DNA of 64,000 nt. Origin: an uncultured Sinobacteraceae bacterium (GTDB taxonomy: Bacteria > Pseudomonadota > Gammaproteobacteria > Steroidobacterales > Steroidobacteraceae). Position 1 is the stretch's first letter, and each line of letters starts with the position of its first letter. Both the position numbers and the translations under genes were made by a program. A model generated the notes under the pieces. It saw nothing but the letters and a program-made list of their open reading frames with translations, was not told the origin of the DNA and searched no databases. The stretch is from positions 1 to 64,000 of the forward strand of contig CALEKY010000107.1 in the NCBI GenBank assembly GCA_937902995.1, given 5' to 3'. Shown here piece after piece: positions 18,116-26,809 of this stretch.

Positions 18116-18934
18116 ATGACAATCAGCCAAGCGGAACGTGCAGCGGCATTCGTTGCGCTTCACGAAACCTCACGCACGTTCATCATCGCCAATGTTTGGG
18201 ACGCGGGCTCGGCGCGCATTGCAGCGGGACTCGGTTTCGAAGCGCTTGCGACATCGAGCGGAGCCGCGGCAAACAGTCTCGGTCGGCTCGACGGCCGCGT
18301 ATCTCGCGACGAGGCGCTGGCTCAGATTCGCTCGATCGCGAGCGCGACGGATTTGCCGCTGTCCGGCGATCTCGAAAAAGGCTTCGGCGATAGACCCGAA
18401 GACGTCGCACAAACGATTCGCCTGGCAGCCGAAGCCGGTCTGGTCGGCGGATCGATCGAAGATGCGACCGGCGATCCGGCTCGGCCGCTGTTCCCGTTCG
18501 AACAGGCTGTCGAGCGTGTCGCCGCTGCGGTGGAAGCGGCGCGGGCGCTGCCCTTCCCATTCACCCTCACTGCACGGAGCGAGAACTTCCTGCGCGGCAA
18601 TCCGGATCTCGACGACACGATCAAGCGATTACAAGCCTTCGAAAAGGCCGGCGCCGACGTACTGTTCGCGCCCGCATTGCCCGACCTCGATGCGGTCCGG
18701 GCCGTGTGTGCCAGCGTGACGAAGCCGGTGAATTTCATGGTCGGCATTCCCGGCAAGTCGTTCAGTGTTGCCGAGCTGAAAGCCGCCGGTGTCCGTCGGA
18801 TCAGCCTCGCAACTTCGCTTTATCGCGCTGCTATGACGGGATTCATCGACGCCGCTCGCGAGGTCAAGGACCGCGGCACGTTTTCGTTTCTCGATCGGTT
18901 GGAGAATGTCAGCGGGTTTATGCAGCGCGGCTAG
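18116..18934 (+). CDS. Isocitrate lyase / PEP mutase superfamily protein
   Basis: A 272-residue TIM-barrel protein. The recognisable blocks are FIIANVWDAGSARI, ATSSGAAANSLG, LPLSGDLEKGFGD (metal site), GGSIEDATGD and FTLTARSENFL. The KKCGH catalytic loop of isocitrate lyase is absent, so it is more likely a phosphonopyruvate hydrolase, 2,3-dimethylmalate lyase or carboxy-PEP mutase-type lyase of 2-oxo or 2-hydroxy acids. The reaction cannot be fixed from sequence. It is followed by a heptamer element. Confidence 0.82.
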   Translation: MTISQAERAAAFVALHETSRTFIIANVWDAGSARIAAGLGFEALATSSGAAANSLGRLDGRVSRDEALAQIRSIASATDLPLSGDLEKGFGDRPEDVAQTIRLAAEAGLVGGSIEDATGDPARPLFPFEQAVERVAAAVEAARALPFPFTLTARSENFLRGNPDLDDTIKRLQAFEKAGADVLFAPALPDLDAVRAVCASVTKPVNFMVGIPGKSFSVAELKAAGVRRISLATSLYRAAMTGFIDAAREVKDRGTFSFLDRLENVSGFMQRG

Positions 18935-18965
18935 CTGAGGCACTGAGCTCTGACAAGAAGTCGCG

Positions 18966-19013
18966 ACAGCGCTCCTACCTTCAGCCTTCAGCCTACGGTC
19001 TCCAGGCTTCGCG
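18966..19013. repeat. Heptamer element, inverted orientation (CTTCAGC type)
   Basis: GCGCTCCTACCTTCAGCC is the reverse complement of the junction seen in the other CTGAAGR elements. It is followed by period-7 units CTTCAGC, CTTCAGC, CTACGGT, CTCCAGG, CTTCGCG. The last unit ends at 19013, directly against the stop codon (19014-19016) of the minus-strand gene. Confidence 0.85.
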
Positions 19014-19217
19014 TCAGCCGCGGTGCCCTAGCAGCCTTGCCGGCAGGAACAGCAGCGCTTTGACGAACGCGAACAGTGCTTCGACGAGAGCGCCGAGGAA
19101 CCGGAACGGCAGGGACAGCAGCCAGATGATGGGCAGCAGGAAAAGCACGAGCAGCGCGAGCGGCCAAGCCACTGCCAGCAACACGAACCAAGCAATGACG
19201 ACGAAAACGAACCGCAC
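19014..19217 (-). CDS. Small membrane protein
   Basis: A 67-residue, almost wholly hydrophobic protein with two helices (FVFVVIAWFVLLAVAWPLALLV and a second with FRFLGALVEALFAFVKALLFL). It starts at GTG 19217 with GGGAGGTT just upstream, which rejects the longer frame. No function can be assigned. It is probably co-transcribed with the small membrane gene at 19272-19457. Confidence 0.65.
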   Translation of the reverse strand: MRFVFVVIAWFVLLAVAWPLALLVLFLLPIIWLLSLPFRFLGALVEALFAFVKALLFLPARLLGHRG

Positions 19218-19271
19218 GGCAACCTCCCGATTGATGGCCCTTTTGACGCAGCGCAACCGTCCCGGGTTGCA

Positions 19272-19457
19272 CTATTGGAGCTTGCTCACGAACCGATAAA
19301 TCAGCACGAGCACTCCGCAGCCGAAATACAAGCCTACCAGCCCAACCAGCATCAACAGGGCGAGCTGAAACGTCACGGCGCCGAATGCCGCCAGCGCGAT
19401 GACGATGAGCGCCAGTAGCGTAAATGAAGTGGCGACCAGAACGAGCGTGCGATTCAT
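19272..19457 (-). CDS. Small two-span membrane protein
   Basis: A 61-residue protein with two transmembrane helices (LVLVATSFTLLALIVIALAAFG and LALLMLVGLVGLYFGCGVLVL). The ATG at 19457 opens MNRTLVLV. No family recognised. It lies 54 bases upstream of the next minus-strand gene. Confidence 0.55.
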   Translation of the reverse strand: MNRTLVLVATSFTLLALIVIALAAFGAVTFQLALLMLVGLVGLYFGCGVLVLIYRFVSKLQ

Positions 19458-19461
19458 AGGC

Positions 19462-19520
19462 GATAGGCTACGGGCAACAGCCAGAGGCGCTGGGCGTGAT
19501 TCGTGGCGCATAGCGCCAAG
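19462..19520. repeat. Degenerate heptamer element
   Basis: GATAGGCTACGGGCAACAGCCAGAGGCGCTGGGCGTGATTCGTGG is built of loose 7-base steps and shares its CTACGG-CAG-CCAGAGG core with 57463-57490. It ends with the hairpin GGCGC-ATA-GCGCC (19505-19517). Confidence 0.55.
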
Positions 19521-19620
19521 CGCGCTATCTCGGCCTCCATTTGCCCTTACGTGACAGGCACCCGTTCGGGTCCGTCAGTGCCCTCCTTGGGTTGAGTAAT
19601 GCCGCGCGTCCACGCCTGCG

Positions 19621-19641
19621 AATCACGGATCACGAATCATG
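19621..19641. repeat. Short heptamer array (RATCACG)
   Basis: AATCACG, GATCACG and AATCATG are three 7-base steps. The TGA stop of the minus-strand 59-residue gene (19623-19625) lies inside the first unit. Confidence 0.7.
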
Positions 19642-19802
19642 TCCTCGAGGGCTTTCCTCGCCGCCTCTACGATGTGCTCGCAGAGCGGCCAGTGATGGCA
19701 ATCGAGATCGAAATCCACGCGCTCGACATAGACGTTCGTGCATGAACAGATCCAGCCGAGGCCAGGTTCGTAGCGGACTTTGGGAGGCTGTTGATCGCTC
19801 AT
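19623..19802 (-). CDS. Small Cys/His-rich protein, 59 residues
   Basis: An intact short frame from ATG at 19802, beginning MSDQQPPKVRYEPGLGWICS. Cysteines and histidines are spaced CSC (19-21), CHH (35-37) and CEH (41-43), a pattern able to hold one zinc ion. An acidic amphipathic tail (EHIVEAARKALEDMI) follows. The stop codon falls in a heptamer array and the region upstream of the start is another array, so no Shine-Dalgarno is visible. No family recognised. The composition and the metal-like pattern support a real gene. Confidence 0.55.
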   Translation of the reverse strand: MSDQQPPKVRYEPGLGWICSCTNVYVERVDFDLDCHHWPLCEHIVEAARKALEDMIRDP

Positions 19803-19809
19803 CGTTGGG

Positions 19810-19947
19810 CTGTAGGCTGTAGACTGTAGACTGTAGGCTATAGGCGGTGCGCGCGTTCGCGGGTCTCCTCCCTCTCCTGAGGAAAGACGGCCGCGAGCCG
19901 AGTGAGAGACTCAGAATATGCGTGCAGACTACAGTCTACAGCCTAAG
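19810..19947. repeat. Paired inverted heptamer arrays (CTGTAGR / GWCTACA)
   Basis: The left arm (19810-19844) is CTGTAGG, CTGTAGA, CTGTAGA, CTGTAGG, CTATAGG. It is followed by the GC-rich block CGGTGCGCGCGTTCGCGG. The right arm (19927-19947) is GACTACA, GTCTACA, GCCTAAG, reverse-complementary to the left-arm units. The pair lies between the divergent 59-residue gene and the msrA gene. Confidence 0.9.
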
Positions 19948-19957
19948 GCCGCTGTCC

Positions 19958-20611
19958 ATGTTCAGACATCTCACACTGTTCTGTCTGCTGCTGGCATCCC
20001 GAAGCGTTGCGGCGGCAACGGCGGTACCGCCGCCGGAGATCGATCTGCCGCGTGCCCAGACGTTACAAAAAGTCGTGTTGGCAGGTGGATGTTTTTGGGG
20101 CGTCGAACTCGTGTTCGAACATGTGAGAGGCGTGCGCGACGTCGTCGCCGGATATTCCGGCGGGAAGAGCTACATGGCGCACTATGCAGCAGTGGCAAGC
20201 GGCGATACAGGACACGCCGAAGCCGTCGAGATTTTGTACGACCCGCAGGAGATTTCGTATGGCGAGCTGCTGCGCGTGTTTTTCTCGGTCGTGCACGATC
20301 CCACGCAATTGAACCGCCAAGGCCCCGACGAAGGGCCGCAATACCGCTCGGCAATTTTCGTCGCGAACGCCGAAGAGGAACGCGTAGCGCGCGCGTACAT
20401 CGAACAGCTCGAAGCAGCACGCGTATTCGATGCGCCGATCGTGACGACGATCGAGCCGAATCGCGGTTTCTTTCCCGCCGAGCCCGAACATCAGGATTAC
20501 GCGACACGCAACCCGCGGCGTCCGTACGTCGTGATCCACGATCTGCCGAAGCTCGCGGCCCTGCGGCGGCTGTTGTCCGAGCTCTACGTACCGCGCAGAA
20601 TCGAGAATTAG
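19958..20611 (+). CDS. msrA: Exported peptide methionine-S-sulfoxide reductase
   Basis: A 217-residue MsrA with the catalytic motif GGCFWGVE (about residue 47-54) and the HPTQLN-type block (FFSVVHDPTQLNRQGPDEGPQYRS). A signal peptide MFRHLTLFCLLLASRSVAA precedes it, so it should repair oxidised methionines outside the cytoplasm. The mature part has no cysteine other than the catalytic one, so it lacks the usual C-terminal resolving cysteines and must be recycled by an external thiol. The ATG at 19958 is chosen because it begins the signal peptide. Confidence 0.9.
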   Translation: MFRHLTLFCLLLASRSVAAATAVPPPEIDLPRAQTLQKVVLAGGCFWGVELVFEHVRGVRDVVAGYSGGKSYMAHYAAVASGDTGHAEAVEILYDPQEISYGELLRVFFSVVHDPTQLNRQGPDEGPQYRSAIFVANAEEERVARAYIEQLEAARVFDAPIVTTIEPNRGFFPAEPEHQDYATRNPRRPYVVIHDLPKLAALRRLLSELYVPRRIEN

Positions 20612-20800
20612 TTGAGAGTCGACAGCCACCCGCGCGATTGCGCGAGACGATTTCACCCTAATAATCTGCGCACTTCGCGGTGGCCCCCTCGCCAAGACGC
20701 TATCGCTCTCGTTGCCTCTGCCCAAACGAGAGGCGAGCCCAGTATCCGCTGCACCCCGGCCTTTCTGACCAGTGCCAAACGCCCAGAGCCCTTCCGTCGT

Positions 20801-21385
20801 CTATTTCCCTCCCGCGCCTCGCGTTGCTGCTAGCAGCGCTGCGCGCGCTTCCTCAGGCGTCAATTCATCGCCCGCGCTCTTGGCAATCGCGCACAGCAAC
20901 TGCACTGCGCTACCGACGCTGCGCTTCGTGACCTGCGTCGACCACTTGAGCCCATGATGCTCGTACGTCGCACGCAGCGCTTCGGCGGCAATCAACGGTG
21001 CATTTGCACGCTTACGTCCGGTGAGCTGCGTTTCGGCTTCGCCCGCCGCGCTGTCCGTACGTTTCAACCATTCGACGAACGTACCGCTCGTTGCGAGCAG
21101 TTGATTCGGCGCGGTACGGAGGCTCGCGGCGATCTTCGTCAATGCCTCGTGCTCGAGCGAGCTCGGACGCGATTGTGCGGTGCTCAGCCACTCGACCAAG
21201 CCAGCCGCATGACGGCGGAACGTTCGCAAAGCTTGCCGCACTTCGCGGCCGCGCGGACCCGTGTCGAGCGCGTGCTCGCGGCGATAGCGGTCGGCAATGC
21301 TGCCGACATGTATTAGAAAAGCCTCGGAATCGTGGATGGCACGCGCCACCTTGGCGAGCGCGGCACTGATCTTTCTACGTTTCAT
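20801..21385 (-). CDS. Hypothetical protein
   Basis: A 194-residue, largely helical, basic protein (start MKRRKISAALAKVARAIH). It contains no signal peptide, no membrane segment and no recognised motif. The C-terminus reads DELTPEEARAALLAAT. The upstream in-frame extension overlaps a low-complexity GPAGPP stretch and is rejected. The 189-bp gap on its right side in reading direction (20612-20800) holds no gene that I can see. Confidence 0.6.
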   Translation of the reverse strand: MKRRKISAALAKVARAIHDSEAFLIHVGSIADRYRREHALDTGPRGREVRQALRTFRRHAAGLVEWLSTAQSRPSSLEHEALTKIAASLRTAPNQLLATSGTFVEWLKRTDSAAGEAETQLTGRKRANAPLIAAEALRATYEHHGLKWSTQVTKRSVGSAVQLLCAIAKSAGDELTPEEARAALLAATRGAGGK

Positions 21386-21546
21386 CGGCGGGAATTGTAG
21401 CAACGCGACCGGCGGGCCGGCCGGTCCGTGCGCGAGCGCCCTCAAAGGTAACCTTCGACGCCGGTCGACGATGATCCTTACTCACAACGCAGACCGGCGG
21501 GCGTATAGTCGGGCCACAACGATTCTCACGCGTGATCGGGGGAAGC

Positions 21547-22011
21547 ATGATCAAACTCACGCTAAATGGCCAAGCCCAAGAAATCGACGTCGCCGAAGAC
21601 ACCCCCCTGCTTTGGGTGCTCAGGGACACGCTGGGACTGACCGGCACGAAATACGGTTGCGGTGCTGCCCTGTGCGGCGCATGCACGGTGCACGTGGACG
21701 GCGAGCCCGTGCGCTCTTGCGTGACGCCCATCGGCAGCGTTGCAGGCAAGTCGGTGACGACCATCGAAGGCCTGTCGAGCGATCGCAGCCATCCCGTGCA
21801 GCGCGCGTGGATCGAGCTCGACGTGCCTCAATGCGGCTATTGTCAGTCCGGACAGATCATGTCGGCAGCGGCTTTGCTGTCGAAGAATCCGAACCCCAGC
21901 GACACAGACATCGATCAGGCGATGTCCGGCAACATCTGCCGATGCGGTACGTACTCGAACATTCGCAAGGCCGTGCGTCGGGCCGCTGAGCTTTCGAAGT
22001 CGGGAGGTTGA
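21547..22011 (+). CDS. (2Fe-2S) ferredoxin subunit of a molybdenum hydroxylase
   Basis: A 154-residue small subunit of the xanthine dehydrogenase/isoquinoline 1-oxidoreductase (IorA) family. The plant-type cluster is bound by [18 protein letters not shown] plus the later SCVTPIG cysteine. The second cluster is bound by [11 protein letters not shown] and [23 protein letters not shown] precedes the ATG. It passes electrons from the large molybdopterin subunit encoded one base downstream. Confidence 0.93.
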   Translation: MIKLTLNGQAQEIDVAEDTPLLWVLRDTLGLTGTKYGCGAALCGACTVHVDGEPVRSCVTPIGSVAGKSVTTIEGLSSDRSHPVQRAWIELDVPQCGYCQSGQIMSAAALLSKNPNPSDTDIDQAMSGNICRCGTYSNIRKAVRRAAELSKSGG

Positions 22012-22012
22012 C

Positions 22013-24166
22013 ATGTCGCACGCCAACTCCTTCGATTCGCCGATCTCGCGCCGTACTTTTCTGAAAGGCGCTGCTGCCGCCTCGGGCGGACTGATCATCG
22101 CGATTCACCTGCCCGGCTGCGGCCGAAACGATCGCGCGAGCTCGGGACCTGCCAAGACCGTCGAAGCCAATGCCTGGCTGCGCATCGGCACCGACAATTC
22201 GATCACGGTGCTCTGCGACCGCTCCGAGATGGGCCAAGGCGTGTACACCGCCTTGCCGACGCTGATTGCCGAAGAGCTCGACGTGCCGCCGGAGCGAATC
22301 AAGGTCGAATTCGCACCGCCCGGCGATGCATACATCAATAATCTGCTGGGCGGACAAGTGACGGGCGGCAGCACGAGCGTGCGCGATGCATGGGACAAGC
22401 TGCGCATGGCAGCGGCCGAGGCGCGCGCACGATTGATTCAGGCTGCCGCCAAAGAGTGGGGCGCACCGCCCTCGGCGTGCTCCACTGTCGACGGTTACGT
22501 CGTTTTCACGAGCAGGCGCTTGTCCTTCGGCGAGCTCGCCGAAGCGGCGGCGGCATTGCCGAAACCGGAGAAGATCGAGCCCAAACCGCGCGACAAATTC
22601 CGATTCATCGGCAAGCCTCAAAAACGACTCGACACACCGCTGAAGGTCGACGGCTCGGCGCAGTTCGGCATCGACGTGCGCTTGCCCGACATGCTCTATG
22701 CCGCTTTGGCGCTGCCGCCGGAGCTCGGCGCAAGCGTCAAATCCTTCAAGGCCGACAAGGCGCAGAGCATGCCCGGCGTTCGGCACGTGCTGCAGACCAC
22801 CTCGGGTGTCGCCGTCATTGCCGACTCCTGGTGGCAGGCGAAACAAGCGCGAGATGCGCTCGAGGTTCAATGGGCTTCCGGACCCAACGCGCGCCTCAAC
22901 AACAACGCGATCTATGCAGGACTGAAAGCGGCGGCGAGAAACAAGGGCAAGGAGGTGCGTAACGAGGGCGATGCCGATGCCGCGCTGCGCTCCGCGGCAC
23001 GCCGCATCGAAGCAACCTACGAGCTGCCGATGCTCGCGCATGCAACCCTCGAGCCGCAAAACTGTACGGCGGAGTTCAAGGACGGCGCCTGCCACATCTA
23101 CGTGCCGACGCAGGTTCAGCAGATGGCACAGTTGGCCGCTGCGCAAGCTGCGGGGCTTCCGCCCGAGCAAGTGTTCGTGCACACGACCTTCCTCGGCGGC
23201 GGATTCGGCCGCAGGCTCGAAGTGGATTTCATTCCCGACGCGGTCGAGTGCGCCAAAGCAGCAGGTAAGCCCGTGAAAGTGATCTGGACGCGCGAGGACG
23301 ACATGACGCACGACAAGTATCGTCCACCCGCGGTCAACATCGCCCAGGCCGGGTTCGGTGCGGACGGCAAGATGAATGCGTTCAAGCTGCATCTCGTCGC
23401 ACCGTCGATCACGGCGCGTTGGGCACCCGATGTCGTCAAGGACATCATCGATCCGTTCGCGATCGAAGCTGCGCACAACTATCCGTACGGCGTGCCGAAC
23501 GTGTACGTCGACTATCTGCGGCACGAGATCGGCATCGACGTGGGTTATTGGCGCTCGGTCAGCCACGCGCTCAATTGCTTCACGGTCGAGTGTTTCATGG
23601 ACGAATGCGCTGCTGCCGCGAACATGGATCCGTACGATTTCCGTCGCAGCCTTCTCGACGAACAACCGCGTTGGCAGGCCGTGCTCGACGCGGCTGCACG
23701 AAAAGCGCGTTGGGGGCAGGTGCCGCAGGGCCGTTATCAAGGCATTGCGCTGATGTCCGGCTACGACACGTATCTCGCGCAGGTTGCCGAGATCTCGATG
23801 GAAGGCAACAAGCTCAAGATCCACCGGATCGTGTGCGTCGTCGACTGCGGCCAGATCGTCAATCCGGACATCGTCATGGCACAGGCCGAAGGCAGCATCG
23901 TGTTCGGCTTGACGGCGGCGCTCTGGGGCGAAGTGAACATCGAGAACGGTCGCGTCCGCGAGCACAATTTCGATGCGTATCGCATGCTACGCATGAACGA
24001 AATGCCGGCCATCGAAGTCTTCTTGATGGACAGCACAGAAAAACCGGGCGGCATGGGCGAGCCGGCGGTCGCGCTCGTCGCGCCCGCTCTATGCAACGCG
24101 ATCTATGCGGCAACGAGAAAACGCATCCGCTCGCTGCCGCTGGCGAAGCATGGAATCGCGATCTGA
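22013..24166 (+). CDS. Molybdopterin-binding large subunit, IorB-type aldehyde/isoquinoline oxidoreductase
   Basis: A 717-residue Tat-exported molybdenum hydroxylase subunit. It starts with the twin-arginine motif SRRTFLKGAAAASGG, so the folded enzyme is exported with its ferredoxin partner. Family blocks include DRSEMGQGVYTALPTLIAEEL, GGQVTGGSTSVRDAWDKLR, TFLGGGFGRRLEVDFI and the C-terminal GGMGEPAVALVAPAL with the catalytic glutamate. It hydroxylates an N-heterocycle or oxidises an aldehyde; the substrate is unknown. No FAD subunit or c-type cytochrome subunit follows, so the electron acceptor is missing from the locus. Confidence 0.9.
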   Translation: MSHANSFDSPISRRTFLKGAAAASGGLIIAIHLPGCGRNDRASSGPAKTVEANAWLRIGTDNSITVLCDRSEMGQGVYTALPTLIAEELDVPPERIKVEFAPPGDAYINNLLGGQVTGGSTSVRDAWDKLRMAAAEARARLIQAAAKEWGAPPSACSTVDGYVVFTSRRLSFGELAEAAAALPKPEKIEPKPRDKFRFIGKPQKRLDTPLKVDGSAQFGIDVRLPDMLYAALALPPELGASVKSFKADKAQSMPGVRHVLQTTSGVAVIADSWWQAKQARDALEVQWASGPNARLNNNAIYAGLKAAARNKGKEVRNEGDADAALRSAARRIEATYELPMLAHATLEPQNCTAEFKDGACHIYVPTQVQQMAQLAAAQAAGLPPEQVFVHTTFLGGGFGRRLEVDFIPDAVECAKAAGKPVKVIWTREDDMTHDKYRPPAVNIAQAGFGADGKMNAFKLHLVAPSITARWAPDVVKDIIDPFAIEAAHNYPYGVPNVYVDYLRHEIGIDVGYWRSVSHALNCFTVECFMDECAAAANMDPYDFRRSLLDEQPRWQAVLDAAARKARWGQVPQGRYQGIALMSGYDTYLAQVAEISMEGNKLKIHRIVCVVDCGQIVNPDIVMAQAEGSIVFGLTAALWGEVNIENGRVREHNFDAYRMLRMNEMPAIEVFLMDSTEKPGGMGEPAVALVAPALCNAIYAATRKRIRSLPLAKHGIAI

Positions 24167-24210
24167 AGCAAAGGCGTCAGGTCTGCCATAAGACGCGACG
24201 CCTCGATGCA

Positions 24211-24245
24211 GCAGGAGGGCGGCTGAACGGCCGCCCTCCTGCTTT
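24211..24245 (+). terminator. Intrinsic terminator after the molybdenum hydroxylase genes
   Basis: GCAGGAGGGCGGC-TGAAC-GGCCGCCCTCCTGC forms a stem of about 13 bp, followed by TTT. It lies 45 bases after the stop codon. Confidence 0.75.
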
Positions 24246-24308
24246 GGCGAGATGATTCGGAGTTGCGCGTGAACGCAGCGGTTCCGCTGCCCTTCCCTGA
24301 TGTGGCGA

Positions 24309-25046
24309 TCAGGCGCCCAATGCGTTACTGATCTGGGTGCACGTGTTGAGCACCGAATGCGACAACTTCTCCATGCGCTCCTTCGTCATTCGCTCCTGAG
24401 GGCCTGACAGAGCGATCGCGGCGATGGGCTGCCGGTTCGGACCGAAGATCACGCCGGCAACGCTGTTGATGCCTTCTCGCCAGCCGCTGATCGAGTACGC
24501 ATATCCGTCGGGCTTGATCCGCTCCAGATCTTCGAGCAGCTCGTTGAGCTTCAACCCAGGCTTCATGGACTTGTACTTGTTGTAGATCGCGCGCGCCCGC
24601 TTCTCGCCGTCGGGCATATACGCGAGCAACACCTTTCCCGATGCCGGATAGATCGCCGGAACGCGATTTCCGAGCGCCGAGCTGGCTCGAATAGGCATCA
24701 CCGAAGTGATCTGATGGATGTAAAGGCACTCATCCCCATCGAGCACGACGAGATTGACGGTTTCCGACGTCTCCTGATTGAGTGCCTGCATGAACGCATG
24801 TGCGGCGCGACGCACGGGGTGGCGTGCGATGACTTTGATCCCCTGCTCCCAAATTCGGAGCGTCGGGCGATAGCTTCCGTCCTCCCCCTGTACGACGTAA
24901 CCGGCGTGGATGAGCGTCGTGAGCGTGCGGTGCACGTTGCTCTTCGGTAGATCCAGATCCGACGCTATCGCGGTAATGCGAAGCGGCGAGTCGGCCTGAA
25001 TCAAATGCTCCAACACGTGCAATCCCTTGATCAGGGTCGTATCCAA
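24309..25046 (-). CDS. IclR-family transcriptional regulator
   Basis: A 245-residue regulator. The N-terminal winged helix (about 1-65) has LRITAIASDLDLPKSNVHRTLTTLIHAGYV. The C-terminal effector domain (about 80-245) has the family blocks SETVNLVVLDGDECLYI, ASSALGNRVPAIYPASGKVLLA and INSVAGVIFGPNRQPIAAIALSGP. It starts at TTG 25046, five bases after GGGAGG. A 17-bp dyad 36 bases upstream of the start suggests self-regulation. Copies of the same dyad precede every operon of the neighbouring catabolic island, so this is the likely regulator of the island. Confidence 0.93.
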   Translation of the reverse strand: MDTTLIKGLHVLEHLIQADSPLRITAIASDLDLPKSNVHRTLTTLIHAGYVVQGEDGSYRPTLRIWEQGIKVIARHPVRRAAHAFMQALNQETSETVNLVVLDGDECLYIHQITSVMPIRASSALGNRVPAIYPASGKVLLAYMPDGEKRARAIYNKYKSMKPGLKLNELLEDLERIKPDGYAYSISGWREGINSVAGVIFGPNRQPIAAIALSGPQERMTKERMEKLSHSVLNTCTQISNALGA

Positions 25047-25081
25047 GTTAGCCTCCCAGAAATACCAGCGGCATGCCAGCA

Positions 25082-25098
25082 GTTCTGAATTCTAGAAC
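25082..25098. promoter_or_regulatory. 17-bp dyad operator, site 1 (iclR promoter)
   Basis: GTTCTGAATTCTAGAAC matches RTTCY-N7-RGAAY with perfect outer arms GTTCT/AGAAC. It lies 36 bases upstream of the IclR start codon and downstream of the esterase stop, so autoregulation is the simplest reading. Confidence 0.7.
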
Positions 25099-25146
25099 AC
25101 TTGCTGCGGCCGGGCATGCCCACCGCCACGCCAAAGCCCAGCTCGC

Positions 25147-26796
25147 TCAACCGCCCGCCGCGCTACGGCGCCGGTGCAATGCACGTCCGAGCTGCTGGGT
25201 CGGGTACTTCTCCATCGCAATGCGCTCTTCCCGCCAGGGATCTTCGCGCGCCTCGCACTCGTCGTCGAAGATCATGGTCGTTCGCTTGTCCAGATCGTAA
25301 GGCGCCCAGGGAGGTACGCTCGAATTGTTCGGATCGCCTGTCCGGGCGAAGGCAATCCAAGAACCCGCCATGGCATCGGTCAGAGCACGAGTCCGTTCGT
25401 TGACCGGGCCGGCCATCGAAGCGGCCTTGTCCACGTTGTCGAAGATGAAAGGAATGTCGAGGGCGTGGGGCGTAACGCGTCGCCCTCCTTCGACGGGCGT
25501 GCGCCATGCGAGCATGTATCGATACACGGGCGCGGCGCCTTCCTGCTGGGCGCGGCGCTCGGCCTGAATGGTTGCATCGCGGTTGTAGCCGCGAGCCGAG
25601 ACGATGAGGAAGAACAGCTCCGTCGGATTGGCTTGCGGATTCGATTTGCGAAACACATCGACGACCGATTCGATGTCTTCGGGCGGCAGATAGGCCTGGA
25701 GCCGCTTGTGCAAGCCGGCTTCGTCCAACGTGTAGATGGCCGAATCGTTGCCGAGCTGATTCGAAATCTCCGTGCGATTGGTCCCCACCAGCAACGGCAC
25801 TCGAGCCGATATCGCCGGCGCGACAGGATCCCACGGATGAGCTTTGAAAACGGCGTCGTCCAACACCGGCGCAAAACGCTCATCGACTTGGGAGATCACC
25901 TTGAGCTGCGCATCGAGGACTTGTTGCCATGGCAAAGTCAGCAGTTTGCTCGCCTCCTCCGGCTTGATCTCGAGTTGGTCGAGCAGCCGGTCGGTGAGTT
26001 GTACCGCTCGCTCCACGGTCATCAATCTCAAGTGCGAACCGCTTTGCACGACTGCCCGATGGAAAAGCCCTTGGGCCGCCTCCGCGGCCATTGCGATGCT
26101 GACTTTCCTGCCGCCGCCCGATTCGCCGAAGATCAGCACATTGTTCGGATCGCCGCCGAAGCGCTCGATGTTCTCGCGCACCCATTGCAGCGACGCAACG
26201 AGATCCAAGAATCCGACGTTCGCCGATGCAGCGAAGTCCGGGCCGAGTTTGTCGGCGAGATAACAATGACCGAAAACGTTCAAGCGGTGGTTCACGGTGA
26301 CGACGACGACATCGCCTCGCTTACAGAGATTCGTGCCGTCGAACCAGATCCCCGATCCTGAGCCGGCCTCGAATCCGCCGCCATGCCACCACACCATGAC
26401 CGGTCGACGAGCGCCGTCGGCGGCAGGCGTCCAAACGTTCAGCACCAAGCAATCCTCGTCCGCCGGCGGCTCCGGACGCGTCGATGCATATAGATTGACT
26501 CTTTGACCCAAGCGCTCTGCTCGTTGGGGAGCGGCAGGACCGTACTCGAAGGCATCGCGCACGCCTGCCCATTGCGGCGCCGGACCTGGCGGCATGAAGC
26601 GCTGCACCGATCCGTAGGGAATGCCCTTGAACACGTTTACTCCGTCGACGACCAGGCCGCGCAGCTTTCCGCTGGCCGTCTCGACGACGGGATTCGTCCC
26701 AATTGCGGCGCGTTTGTGGCAACCGCTCAAAATGCCTGCAGCCACCGCTGCTCCAGCACCGAGAAACCAGCGACGCGTCAACGAAGGCGTATTCAT
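25147..26796 (-). CDS. Exported type-B carboxylesterase (lipoprotein)
   Basis: A 549-residue alpha/beta hydrolase of the carboxylesterase type B family. It cleaves carboxylic esters. The N-terminus combines a twin-arginine signal ([16 protein letters not shown]) with a lipobox (LSGC), so the enzyme is probably anchored outside the cytoplasm. The sequence has [11 protein letters not shown], the oxyanion loop [12 protein letters not shown] and the nucleophile FGESGGG, where most relatives have GESAGG. The catalytic histidine would lie near [15 protein letters not shown]. It is the last gene of the tctC-tctA-tctB operon, which suggests that the acid released is what the transporter takes up. Confidence 0.9.
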   Translation of the reverse strand: MNTPSLTRRWFLGAGAAVAAGILSGCHKRAAIGTNPVVETASGKLRGLVVDGVNVFKGIPYGSVQRFMPPGPAPQWAGVRDAFEYGPAAPQRAERLGQRVNLYASTRPEPPADEDCLVLNVWTPAADGARRPVMVWWHGGGFEAGSGSGIWFDGTNLCKRGDVVVVTVNHRLNVFGHCYLADKLGPDFAASANVGFLDLVASLQWVRENIERFGGDPNNVLIFGESGGGRKVSIAMAAEAAQGLFHRAVVQSGSHLRLMTVERAVQLTDRLLDQLEIKPEEASKLLTLPWQQVLDAQLKVISQVDERFAPVLDDAVFKAHPWDPVAPAISARVPLLVGTNRTEISNQLGNDSAIYTLDEAGLHKRLQAYLPPEDIESVVDVFRKSNPQANPTELFFLIVSARGYNRDATIQAERRAQQEGAAPVYRYMLAWRTPVEGGRRVTPHALDIPFIFDNVDKAASMAGPVNERTRALTDAMAGSWIAFARTGDPNNSSVPPWAPYDLDKRTTMIFDDECEAREDPWREERIAMEKYPTQQLGRALHRRRSAAGG

Positions 26797-26809
26797 GGCA
26801 CTGTCTCCT

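Noticed and set aside
18116..18934. Isocitrate lyase of the glyoxylate shunt
   Set aside because: Only 272 residues and no KKCGH catalytic loop, so only the superfamily can be named.
21857..23965. 702-codon minus-strand open frame
   Set aside because: Antisense to the clearly recognisable molybdenum hydroxylase; composition rich in Arg and His, no motif.
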